From Wallemia ichthyophaga EXF-994 (Eukaryota > Basidiomycota > Wallemiomycetes > Wallemiales > Wallemiaceae): DNA of 64,000 bases. The translations under genes were made by a program, and so were the position numbers. The notes under the pieces were generated by a model that was not told the DNA's origin, did no database searches, and saw only the letters and a program-made list of their open reading frames with translations. This document shows positions 20,294 to 29,893 of the stretch, piece after piece. The stretch's first letter is position 1. Each line of letters begins with the position of its first letter. The stretch covers positions 186,001 to 250,000 of the forward strand of contig NW_008806279.1 in NCBI RefSeq assembly GCF_000400465.1. The letters run 5' to 3'.

Positions 20294-22598
20294 ATGCACG
20301 CGCTGAGAATACAAAACCACGAAATTAAGATTTTGGTGGGATTGACTGTGCTGGCGTTTATAGTAAGGTGCTATAGACTCGGTAGTCCTCCGTCTGTCGT
20401 ATTCGATGAGGTCCATTTCGGTGGCCAGGTTTCCAAATACATTAAGCAGCGGTGGGAGTTGGTATGTTTTGGTGTATCTGCCATACTCATACGCTCTCAG
20501 ATTCTTCATGGATGTTCATCCGCCACTCGCTAAGCTTCTCCTCACTGCAGCCGCTGCGTTGTTTGGTTTCACCGGCAATTTCACCTTTGAGCGGATAGGT
20601 GAGGATTATCTGGCGCATGATGTCCCTTACGTCGCCATGAGAGCCGCTCCCGCGGTTCTGGGTACTGCGTTGACCCCACTCACCTATCGTATCTGTCGAT
20701 CACTCCACCTCAGACCGCTGTCTGCAGTTCTTGGGAGTATTTTGATCACTTTCGATACCGCACTCACCACGCAATCACGCCTTATTCTACTAGACTCTCC
20801 TCTCCTCTTCTTTACTGCCCTTTCCACTCTCTCTTTTATCAGATTCCACAACCAAAACAAGGTAAAAGCCGCGCACTTCACCCAGGAGTGGTGGATGTGG
20901 CTCATCCTCACTGGTCTCTCTTTGGGTGCGGTTGTGAGTGTGAAGTGGGTTGGTCTCTTCACCGTTGCGACCATTGGCGTCGGTACGTTGTGGGAGTTGT
21001 GGGAGTTGCTTGGAGATTTACAGATCCCACCGCGACTACTATTCAAGCACTTTACCACGCGAGCACTCTGTCTCATTGTCCTGCCCATACTCTTCTACCT
21101 ATGGATGTTCGCCATCCACTTATCCATCCTGAATAGGTCTGGGGGTGGGGACACGTTCATGAGTCCCGCATTCCAGCAGTCACTGCGTGGCAACAGGATG
21201 CAAGACACGTACGCGCCCGTTGGAATGGGGTCTGAAGTGACCATCCGCCATGTGCACTCACCAGGCGGATATCTGCACTCGCACAAACACGACTACCCCA
21301 CCGGCTCATTCCAGCAGCAAATAACACTCTATCCGTATTCCGACGACAACAATATCTGGCAGATTGTAGAACGCAGTCATAACAACGGCGAGGCTGATAC
21401 ACATGACTACCATAGTGAGACATTTTCACAGATACACGACGGAGCCGTTGTCCGCTTTTTGCATCTCCTCACTGGCAAACGCCTCCACTCTCACGATCAC
21501 AAGCCCCCGGTCAGCGAGGCGGAATTCCAGAGCGAGGTGTCGGGATATGGTTTCGACGACTTTAACGGAGACGCTAATGATAATTTCAAAATAGAGATCG
21601 TGGACGGCGACGCATATGACAGCGCATCGCATAAGCAACTCAAGGCTATCAGGACACATTTCCGGTTGCGACATGTGCTCAGTGGTTGCTATCTCTTCTC
21701 ACATCGCGAGAAGCTGCCTGAATGGGGGTACGGGCAGCAGGAGGTGACGTGCAACAAGCAGTCGCCAATGGAGAACAGTGTGTGGTACATCGAGAGCAAC
21801 ACGCACGGCCAGCTGGAGGAGAAGGAGAAGGAGAGAGGTGGTGTGGAGATGGTCAACTACCGACCAATGGGATTCCTCGCCAAGTTTATTGAGCTGCAGC
21901 GGGTAATGTGGGCGGTAAACAATGGGCTAACGGAGCGACACGCGTACGACAGTCGGCCGATATCATGGCCGTTGTTCACTCGTGGCATAAACTACTGGAC
22001 CAAGGACCACAAGCAGGTGTACCTGGTAGGGAACCCGGTAGTGTGGTGGCTCGGTGCGGGGAGTGTGGCGGTGAGTGTGTTGGCGCTGGCAGGTCTTGCA
22101 GTAAGTGTTAAGCGGGGGGTAGTGTCAGTGTCAGGTAATGCACACACCCACACACTCCACTACACTCTCATCACCGCCTTTGTAGTGAGCGGGTGGGCAC
22201 TCCACTACCTCCCCTTCTTCCTACTCGCCAGGCAGCTCTTCGTCCACCACTACCTCCCCGCCCTCTTCTTCTCGGTGCTGCTAACGGCGGTGGTGTTCGA
22301 CATGGCTAGCGGGTGTCTGCGCCCACGCATACGCTTGCAGATCGCCGCCGTGACTGCGCTTGTGGCGGTGATTGTCTTCTTCAGGTACAGCGCACTCGTG
22401 TATGCGCTCGAGTGGACACAAGGCGAATGCGACAGCGCGCGGTGGCTGAGCAGGTGGGACTTTGCTTGCGGGGAGTTTCCACCGCAGTACGCGGACTACA
22501 AGGCCTTCTACGACGCCGTACACGACCACACCCTCCAGCCGGCGCACGACGTCGCCGCGCAGCTGCAGTCCAAGGCGAGCGCGCGGGTGGCCGGCTAA
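20294..22598 (+). CDS. PMT2: PMT2-type protein O-mannosyltransferase
   Basis: ER multispanning enzyme that moves mannose from dolichyl-phosphate mannose to Ser/Thr of secretory proteins. The ATG at 20294 gives MHALRIQNHEIKILVGLTVLAFIVRCYRLGSPPSVVFDEVHFGG, with the catalytic DE pair. One intron (GTGGGA...CTCTCAG, 49 nt, about 20450-20500) leads to RFFMDVHPPLAKLLL. The lumenal MIR domains follow (HVHSPGGYLHSHKHDYPTGS, QQQITLYPYSDDNNIWQI, LTGKRLHSHDHKPPVSEAEFQ, LRHVLSGCYLFSH). Wording such as GDANDNFKIEI points to the PMT2 subfamily. C-terminal helices with HYLPFFLLARQLFVHHYLPALFF close it. About 740 residues. Confidence 0.94.
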
Positions 22599-22628
22599 AG
22601 GGAAGAAACGGAGAATATTGTAGAGAAG

Positions 22629-24141
22629 ATGGATGTTTATAACAATTCTGCCTTGGACCACCACCACCAACACAGAATGATATCGGAGGTCGTCGTGGCA
22701 TCTACATCAGCGAGCAGCGTGCATGGGAGCGGGGGAGTTGTGGTGTATGACAGCGTCACGGGCAGTCCGCTGCACACGCTAAAAGGCTCGAATGGAGTGC
22801 CAGGCGGTTGTTCAGCGACGCCGAGCAGCGGTGAGGAGGGCGGCGTAGTGGCTGTGGCGCAGTCTGACAAGGGCGTAGTCCACGTCTACTCGTGGCAGAA
22901 GGTGGGTTTGCTCAGCTTGGCCCTGTCATGGCTCACGACGCACGCAGGAGCAACTCCACTGCAAGATTATCCTCCCGCAGAAGCTGACGGCGTGGTGCGT
23001 GTCTCCCTGCAGCGCCTTCTGCGCCGGCGGCACCGAGGACGGAAGGGTGTTCCTGTGGGAGACACGCTCCGGCCTCCTGTTGGCCAGTTTCGACGCGCAC
23101 TACAGGCGGATCAACAAGCTCAGCTTCGACGCGGGCGCGCGTGTCCTCGTGAGTATCTCCGACGACGCTGCCCTCAATATCTGGCTCGTGGCGAGGCTGG
23201 TCGACGAGGATGCACAGGGCCAACTCCCCGTGCCCTACGCTACCTTCACCGACCACACCCTCCCTATTGCCGATGTCTACGTTGGACTCGGCGCCTTTCC
23301 CCATGCCAGAATATACACCGCCGCGCTCGACAAGACGGTGAAAATTTGGTCGGTCGATCCTCCATCGCTCCTCTCCACTGTGGAATTCCCTGCTGCGCTC
23401 TCTGCACTTGCAGTGGATAGCCTCGAGCGCACGCTGTTTGCTGCATCCAAGCACGAGCTCTACAGGGCAGATCTGCACGCCACGCAGCCGTCATTGACAT
23501 CGCTCTCACACTCACTCAAGGGAAACACCACCGCGGCGATCAAGTTGGGCAGAGACACATCCGTCAATACTGCCGCCTTCAGCGTCTCCGCAAACACCCT
23601 TCTCGTCGGCTGCGCAGATGGTTTCGTCGACTGCTACGACGTGCGTTCGCAGCAGCACCTCAAAAGCCTCGGAAATGGGAAGACCAGCGTCGTGGATGTG
23701 CATTCCTTGGTGAAACCCGTGGACCTCGGCGGTGTGTCGTCTGCTAGTGCCATCTCGGCCAACGTTACAGGCTCCACCGCAGCAGCCGCGTCTGCATTGC
23801 CACCGATTATGCCGCTCAACACGCTCAAGAAGACAATGGGCGAGCGCGACCGCGAGGATCATACCGTGCAGATGCGTGGCGGGGCTAAGGATTGCACTGA
23901 GGCCTTCTTCGATTGTCTCTGGGATGAAAATGAGCCGGTGGATCACGTCGTGGTGACGGAGAAGCAGCCGGAGAAGAACAACAGCAACACTACACACATG
24001 CACAAGCTGCAGGAGGAACTGACAGAATCCAAGGCAGCCCTCGAAAAGGCCAACAAGATCAACGAGGATATGTTCGCTGCCGTAAGCCAACTCAAGAAGA
24101 ATCAAAGCGTGGAAGCTGCTGCAAAGAGGCAGAAGAAGTAA
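22629..24141 (+). CDS. IPI3: Ipi3/WDR18-like WD40 protein of the Rix1 complex
   Basis: WD40 subunit of the Rix1-Ipi1-Ipi3 complex, which acts on pre-60S particles during ITS2 processing and remodelling by Rea1. The ATG at 22629 gives MDVYNNSALDHHHQHRMISEVVVASTS; the second Met may be the real start. One intron (GTGGGT...GCACGCAG, about 22902-22949) joins VYSWQK to EQLHCKIILPQKLTAWCVSPCSAFCAGGTEDGRVFLWE. WD repeats include SFDAHYRRINKLSFD, DDAALNIWLVARL, YTAALDKTVKIWSVD and LLVGCADGFVDCYDVRS. The C-terminus is a coiled coil (MHKLQEELTESKAALEKANKINEDMFAAVSQLKKNQ), as in Ipi3. It begins 30 bp after PMT2. Confidence 0.85.
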
Positions 24142-24192
24142 AATAAAGAAAAGACATAGAGAAATTTGTTGTAACAATAGCAATAACACAAC

Positions 24193-24583
24193 TCAAACAT
24201 TGCCAGTATCCTTGTTCACCTTGTCGGCAGTCTTGTTGGCGTTCTTAGCGAGATTCTCTGGGGTAGCGTGTGGATCCCTGTCTGCTTTGATGCCCTCCTC
24301 GGAACCGGTGGCCAGCGTTGGGTTCCAGCCTGGGGCATGCTCACTGCTTACATTACATTAGCGTGGGAGTGGGCCGCGTAAACCAATTGACCCACTGTGG
24401 AGACACGTCCTCGCCGTGTGCGTTCTTATTGCCTGAGAAATCCTGTCTCTTGCGCTCTTGATCGATCTTGGATGGATCCTGCTTGGCTTGTCCGCCTTGG
24501 CCATCTAACGACGAGAGCACTGAGCGGGTCGTGGTGAGTGTACGTGTTTGTAATCTCTGGCTGGCGATGAATTTTGTAAACAT
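24193..24583 (-). CDS. Small mitochondrial-type protein of unknown function
   Basis: The ATG at 24581-24583 gives MFTKFIASQRLQTRTLTTTRSVLSSLDG, a classic Arg/Thr/Ser-rich mitochondrial presequence. An intron of about 40 nt (GTTTAC...AAGCAG, 24333-24375) joins PQWVN to CEHAPGWNPTLATGSEEGIKADRDPHATPENLAKNANKTADKVNKDTGNV. The block EHAPGWNPTLAT.SE..IKADRD is like one I recall in small fungal proteins of unknown function. Convergent with IPI3 (51 bp). About 115 residues. Confidence 0.7.
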
Positions 24584-24726
24584 TTTTGATTCTTCGTCGT
24601 CGTTTCTCTCCAAGAATCATTTCTATTGGCTCCCGTGGGTTGACTCACAAAATGACGTAAATGAGCCACATTATACATTTAAATTAGAAAGCGGAAAGTG
24701 ATAAATTACAGTCATTCTCAATACCT

Positions 24727-26348
24727 CTACTCCTTGGCATCTTTTGCAGCAGCTTTTGCGGCCTTTTTCTCAGCCTTTCTGCGCTTCCTGTCCTCTTCAT
24801 CCTCCTCCTCCTCATTTTCATTGGCTTCTGAGCGTCTGCGCTTCTTATCCTTCTTCTCCTTCTTACGCAGCGCTTCGGCGTCATCTTCTGCACTCTCCAC
24901 CTTGACTTCTTTCTCTACTTTCATTGGTGAGTCTGCTGGTTTCGACACCTTGACTTCCTCTTTCACCGATGCTGGTTCATTCTGTGTTGGGATTACTGTC
25001 TCTGTAGCTGAGTAGTCGACGTAGCCCTTCTTCCAGTTCTCCGGTGTAGCGTCGTTGTGTCTGCCAAACTTATCCAGACTGCCATCCTTGATCATCTTCT
25101 TCTTTTGCTGAGCACGAGGTCCGAGACCCCACTTCCTTGGGAACCAGTCACGTTCCATGATACACCTCTTAATCTTGGCAACTACGCCATGGTCGACGGT
25201 GCTGAGATCAGCTGTGGACATCTGCGCGATACCAACGGCAATAGCCTCACCCTTAGTGGTCATCAGAACGACCTCTTCGCCAACCTCGATGCCATTCTCG
25301 TAGCGAAGCAGACCTGGAATCATGAGCTTAGCACCGTAACAGAGGGCGTTGACAGCTGAGTCTTTAACCACCACACGCTTGTAGTTGACGAGAAGTGCCT
25401 CGAGAGGGCGGATAACGCGACGGAGGTAGGATTCATCGCGCGTGTTATCGTAAACCCACTGCGCATCGAGAACATCGTGCATCGATACGATATCGTCATC
25501 TTCAGCCATCGCACCTGAACGCACACGACGCAATTCTTGCATGTGTCCACCTACACCGAGGAGGAGACCCAAGTGGACGCACAGCGTACGGATATACGTA
25601 CCAGCCTCGCAGCTCACCCAGAACACAGCGAGACCGCGCTCGTTGTCGAACTCAATCAGGTTGTTTTCATAGATGGTACGAATACGCAGCTGGCGCTTGA
25701 CGGCGGAAATCAGTGGTGGACGTTGGAAGAGAGCACCAGTGAGTGTTTCCATGGCGCGTGGGAGTGTGGCTGCGTCATCGAGCTTGTTGTGGAGGCGGAG
25801 GACTGCTACATACTCCTTTCCTGCACCTTGCTGAGACTTGACGAGACGGGTGGCACGGTCAATACAGACAATGAGACAGCCAGTGACCTTTGGATCGAGA
25901 GTACCTGAATGACCAGTCTTCTCTGTACGCAGCATTCTACGGATCCACGCAACAACTTCATGGGATGATGGGTTTGAAGGTTTGTCGAGGTTGATAACAC
26001 CGGATCTGGGGGAAAAGAGTAAGAAAAAGAAAAGCAACTCCAGAAGCTCATGTTCAGAATTGCAGATACAGATTAATTGGTTTCGTCAAAAAAATCGGTC
26101 AAGAAAATTTGATCATCATGACACGAGCAAGTGGAGTAGGAGAGTAAAACTCACTTAATATACGTGGTGAGGTCTCTCTTCAAAGGACTACAGCCATATG
26201 GTAATGGCGTATAGTGATTCGATCTAACCAATAACTTATCGTAGTTCTTTAATAGCAATGGCCACTGAGACGTATCCAAAGGGGCAGCAGCCTCACTAGG
26301 CTTGACGATGAAATCCTGCTGCGCTTGTATTGCAGATAGCGTGGTCAT
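24727..26348 (-). CDS. CBF5: H/ACA snoRNP pseudouridine synthase Cbf5 (dyskerin)
   Basis: Catalytic subunit of box H/ACA snoRNPs, turning uridine into pseudouridine in rRNA and snRNA in the nucleolus. Exon 1 (26154 side) starts at the ATG at 26346-26348 and encodes [19 protein letters not shown]...[20 protein letters not shown]. Exon 2 opens [23 protein letters not shown] and has the catalytic motif [16 protein letters not shown], then [10 protein letters not shown] and a PUA domain ([25 protein letters not shown]). The KKE/D-rich tail is typical of Cbf5. About 490 residues, close to the yeast protein. The only intron (26006-26154) is unusually long for this window, at 149 nt, and hosts a C/D box snoRNA. 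Divergent from the PPR gene by 100 bp. Confidence 0.96.
26046..26128 (-). ncRNA. C/D box snoRNA in the CBF5 intron, U96-like, predicted to guide 5.8S rRNA methylation
   Basis: Read on the minus strand. An 8-bp terminal stem (GCTCGTGT at 26121-26128 with ACATGAGC at 26046-26053, one G-U pair) encloses a perfect C box ATGATGA (26113-26119) and a D box CTGA (26054-26057). Total length is about 83 nt, wholly inside the intron. The guide directly upstream of box D reads TCTGCAATT and is complementary to AAUUGCAGA in the conserved 5.8S rRNA stretch GUGAAUUGCAGA. The fifth base from box D pairs with the G corresponding to human 5.8S Gm75, the site guided in humans by U96 (SNORD96A). Weak internal D'/C' candidates (TTGA, TTGACGA) are present. 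The boxes and stem are seen directly; the target is inferred by complementarity from memory of 5.8S. Confidence 0.88.
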
Positions 26349-26448
26349 CGTCCTTCTCCGCTCGTAAAGATTTTTCAATCAAGAAGAGAAGATGGGCTTT
26401 GGGGACGACGACGGTGAAAATTGAAAAATAAAAAATAAATTCAGATAA

Positions 26449-28538
26449 ATGTGGGTCATACTGGGTAATTTAGAGAATACCTGACATCCCCCAGGAACTC
26501 TCGTATCTCAGATTATAAGCGTATAACCAGGCTATTCAAAGATATCTTCAAATCCGATAGAAAACCATCAAAATCAAAGGCTATTGATTTGTTTAACGCG
26601 TCATTAAAGAATAGGCATCCAAACTTTGATATTCTATGGCAGAACTACGAGTCGCTCAGATCTACTTCCACTTCGGATACTTCTGGCGTTGAACCACAGC
26701 AGCTACTGCACACACTCAAACTACTCTCAAAATCTTCTCATAAGAAAGATTTCATCGCGTTTGAGCGTCTTTATAACGACATTGGTAACTTCTGGGGGTT
26801 CGATATTACCTCGAATCACATTCATTTGTTGATTCTTGGAAATGTCTCACAACGTAGGCTACATGACGCCATTTCTTTGACAGAGAAACACCTCAGCCAG
26901 CTCAACAAACCCCACTTGTTCCCTCTTTTACTCGCTAGTTCGTCTACAAACAACGACTACTCCAGTTATCAGCGTATTCTTCAGCTGATACACTCCACAA
27001 ACACCACCCAAGACTTGGCCTTCTACAACGCCCGTTTGAAGCTCGCCTTCCAATTCCATGATCTCCCCTTTGTCGAGCAATTGAGACATGAAATCAATTC
27101 TCTCAACCTGCAACCCGATCTAATCACCTATACCATCCTCTTAGATGGCTATTCCAAGTGGCAGCTGTGGGAGCAGTCCAATTCCATCGAATCCTCCCTC
27201 CGCGCTCTCTCTCCAGACCTGCCCAGCTACACATGCATTCTCGTTGCACGCGGACGCCAATACGGCATCGACGAAGCCAAAAAGGTACTTAAAGACATTG
27301 CTGAAGCCAATCTACACCCGAACGACATCACGCTATCCCACCTAGTGACGCTCTCGCCCGTACCCCTCTCGAGTCAGGCAGCGCGGGAGCTAATTGACGA
27401 CCTATCCGCTGAAGCTGGTGTCGACCCGTCCAAGCACACGTACCAAGCGATGGTGGAGAAATTGTTAGTCGGGAGCCACGACGCAGCTTATGAGTTCTAC
27501 ATGGATTCTCCGCAGCGCACACTCGCCGCGACGTTGCCGCTTATGCGCACGCTAGCGCAGCACCACGACCTCGCACGCATGGTAGCAATATACGACCAGC
27601 TCGACGCGCGCACACGCCTCGACTCCGCCCTCCTCGCTCTCATGCTGCGGGTCAGTGCTAAGCAGGGGGATGTCTCTACGGCGACGGCGCTGCTGGTGGA
27701 GATGAAAGAGGCTCACGTAACGCTCGATACGCAATTCCAGACTTCGTTTGTCATCGCTCTCCTGCACTCTTCCCAGGACTTTTTTCAGGCTTTCCGCTTC
27801 TATGCGAACGTAGTGGATAGTCGCGCTTCCTTCATCGACGGAAGGGGCTTCGAGAGCATTATAGCTGAGTTCTGTGGACTGCGGTTTCCTGAGGAGAATG
27901 ACGCCGATGCCGTGCAGATTGTCCCCGCCTTGCTCTTCAGTGAGATTCTCAACGACATGCGCAAGGCTGGCCACCCGCCCAGTTGCAAAACTTACACTGT
28001 ACTGCTCGACTACTATGCGCGCGTGCGGGATGCGCGCAGTGTGGGCAAAATAGAGACACTCCTCAATGTTGACAGATCGATACGACCAGATATCTATCTC
28101 TGCAATGCTCTCCTCAATGCCCATAACAGAGTGGGAAGTGGTGCGCGTTGTGTTGAACTGTTTAACGCCCTTCTTTTCTCGCAGCGCGCTGATAACGCTA
28201 GTCTGTCTATTGCGCTCGATTCAGCAGGTAGTAGAAGCACCCCCGCTGATCCACTGGCCGTTTATTCCAACGCTGCGAAATTCATACCACCAAACAGGAA
28301 GAATTGGGAAACTCTCATCGAGGCTCTCGCTAGAAGGAAACGTTTCGATGAGGCTTGGAAGGTGCTACAGGGGGGCGAGTTCTCTGTTGATGCTAATTCT
28401 ATTGAGGTCTTGTTCAGGTTGACGAGAGCCTCGAGAGATGTGGAGGCACTCGACGCTCTCAGGCTTTCTCTTGTTCATCACTATCCTCTCTTGTGGGACT
28501 CTATTCGACAAAGAGTCGATATTCCGTGGAAGGATTAG
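26449..28538 (+). CDS. Pentatricopeptide repeat (PPR) protein, probably mitochondrial
   Basis: Organellar RNA-binding protein of the PPR class. The long exon ends at 28538. Helix pairs with PPR spacing include LQPDLITYTILLDGYSKWQLW, LPSYTCILVARGRQYGIDEAKKVLKDIAEANLHPNDITLSHLV, PSCKTYTVLLDYYARVRDARSVGKIETLL and RPDIYLCNALLNAHNRVGSGARCVELF. The main frame has no ATG at its beginning. The best start is the ATG at 26449 (MWVIL) joined by an intron (GTAATT...TATCTCAG, with CTGAC branch) to DYKRITRLFKDIFKSDRK. About 670 residues. Likely role in expression of mitochondrial mRNAs; the specific target cannot be read from sequence. Confidence 0.82.
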
Positions 28539-28784
28539 AACTGTTGATATCTGTAAATATACTATGCATATGTACACTAAAACAAAACAGACGAAGTGAA
28601 TGCAAATCAAAGGACCGGCAGGTATCGGATAACCTAGTTTCATTCTCCAGAGCCACGCGCTTAACATTTTGATGTATGTTTAAATTCAATTAAGTGGCGT
28701 GTATGGTACAAACAAAACTCGTGTATGGTACAAACATAATAAACATATTTTCATATCTGTGCATCGAATCCTAATGCTCAATGC

Positions 28785-29336
28785 TTAGATAATGAAAAGA
28801 CCTTCCTTTGACTCCCTATCCTTGGGATTATCGGGGAGAAGAAGAGGATATTTATCGATAGCGGCTTCATCATCTCCAACCATGTTCTTAGCGGCAGCGA
28901 CAAGTGTCTTGGTATCTAGCTCCATTTTTTCAAACTCCAGCTTTGAGAGGTTAGATCTGTTAGTAACGAACAAAACAGCACTCACCTTACTTCCCATAAA
29001 ATGGCAGAGACTTCCTCTCCTTTGACCATTTTGGTAGATACGGAAGCAAGGCAACCACCTCGTGTTTTCATAAGCACAGATTAAGTTACTGCCAGGCACA
29101 GGCTCTTCAAGTCTTTTGCGATATACGTAGTTGACAGAGATAAAGGTAACATCTTTAGTCTCATCGGCCAGTTTCTCAACTACTTCAGCAAAGAAGTTGC
29201 TTATATCAGCGTCATGATTTTCTGACTTGAACATGACGAATACAGGATTTTGTGTGTAGCAGATTAATTGAGCGTACTCATTGATGTCATTGACGGAAAA
29301 TACTTTGTTTTTGTCATATTCAGATACGTTTAACAT
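28785..29336 (-). CDS. Thioredoxin-like fold protein without CxxC
   Basis: The ATG at 29334-29336 gives MLNVSEYDKNKVFSVNDINEYAQLICYTQNPVFVMFKSENH. The order of strands and helices (NPVFVMFKSENHDADISNFFAEVVEKLADETKDVTFISVNYVY...LPCFRIYQNGQRRGSLCHFMGSK) looks like a thioredoxin fold, with P-C-F in place of the cis-Pro strand and no CxxC active site. An intron near 28941-28985 (GTGAGT...TCTCAAAG) splits HFMGSK from LEFEKMELDTKTLVAAAKNMVG. The C-terminus ends KYPLLLPDNPKDRESKEGLFII. No redox function can be claimed. Function unknown. Confidence 0.6.
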   Translation of the reverse strand: MLNVSEYDKNKVFSVNDINEYAQLICYTQNPVFVMFKSENHDADISNFFAEVVEKLADETKDVTFISVNYVYRKRLEEPVPGSNLICAYENTRWLPCFRIYQNGQRRGSLCHFMGSKVSAVLFVTNRSNLSKLEFEKMELDTKTLVAAAKNMVGDDEAAIDKYPLLLPDNPKDRESKEGLFII

Positions 29337-29893
29337 TTTATGCTGCTAGTTTTAATTCAACTTGCACAATCGTTGTGCTCGGCATATTTTTTATTTTTGT
29401 TCTGCCGGACGAACGTCATTCATGAACGAAATCGGCATCTGGATCAAACATTTGACTTGACAGGCCGCGATGAATCGCAACCTAGGTTATTTTAATATCC
29501 ACTTTGACGACTTGACAGAATCTGAATGTCAGTATTATTGCTGTACCTGATATGTCATTTACGAATGTCTGTCATTTCAAAGTCGAATGATGGTAAAAAA
29601 ATGATGGAGGTTCTATTGGAATAAAAGACTACTCGTTTATTTGTTTCTGAATTTTAATCCTCATCATAGCTTTGCGGCTGCCGTGCTGCGATATGTCAAA
29701 TCAACCCAAATGATTTGAGGGCACTATTCAACACCATAAGCACGCCTTACAGTGGAACACTCCACATATGCACTAATGACATTACAACTCACAAAATTCG
29801 AAAATTGTTGCACATGAAATTTTTGTATATTTTGTATTCATGAGAAAATAAAATTAGAAGAAAATAAACAACCCTTTTACACACAACAAACCC
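29337..29893. other. Intergenic region upstream of the thioredoxin-like gene
   Basis: 557 bp, AT-rich, with several TTGACAG/CTTGACAG-like words. No plausible coding exon, tRNA or closed C/D box structure was found. It should hold the 3' UTR of eEF2 near 29800-29893 and the promoter of the thioredoxin-like gene. Confidence 0.5.

Noticed and set aside
20684..21088. 134-codon minus-strand frame within PMT2
   Set aside because: Antisense to conserved PMT sequence and without features of its own.
23512..24189. 225-codon minus-strand frame opposite IPI3
   Set aside because: Leu/His/Arg-rich and antisense to a coding WD40 exon and coiled coil; composition is that of a complementary shadow.
29510..29700. 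C/D box snoRNA on the minus strand upstream of the thioredoxin-like gene
   Set aside because: ATGATGA and a CTGA occur about 135 nt apart but the flanks do not pair, unlike the CBF5 intron element.
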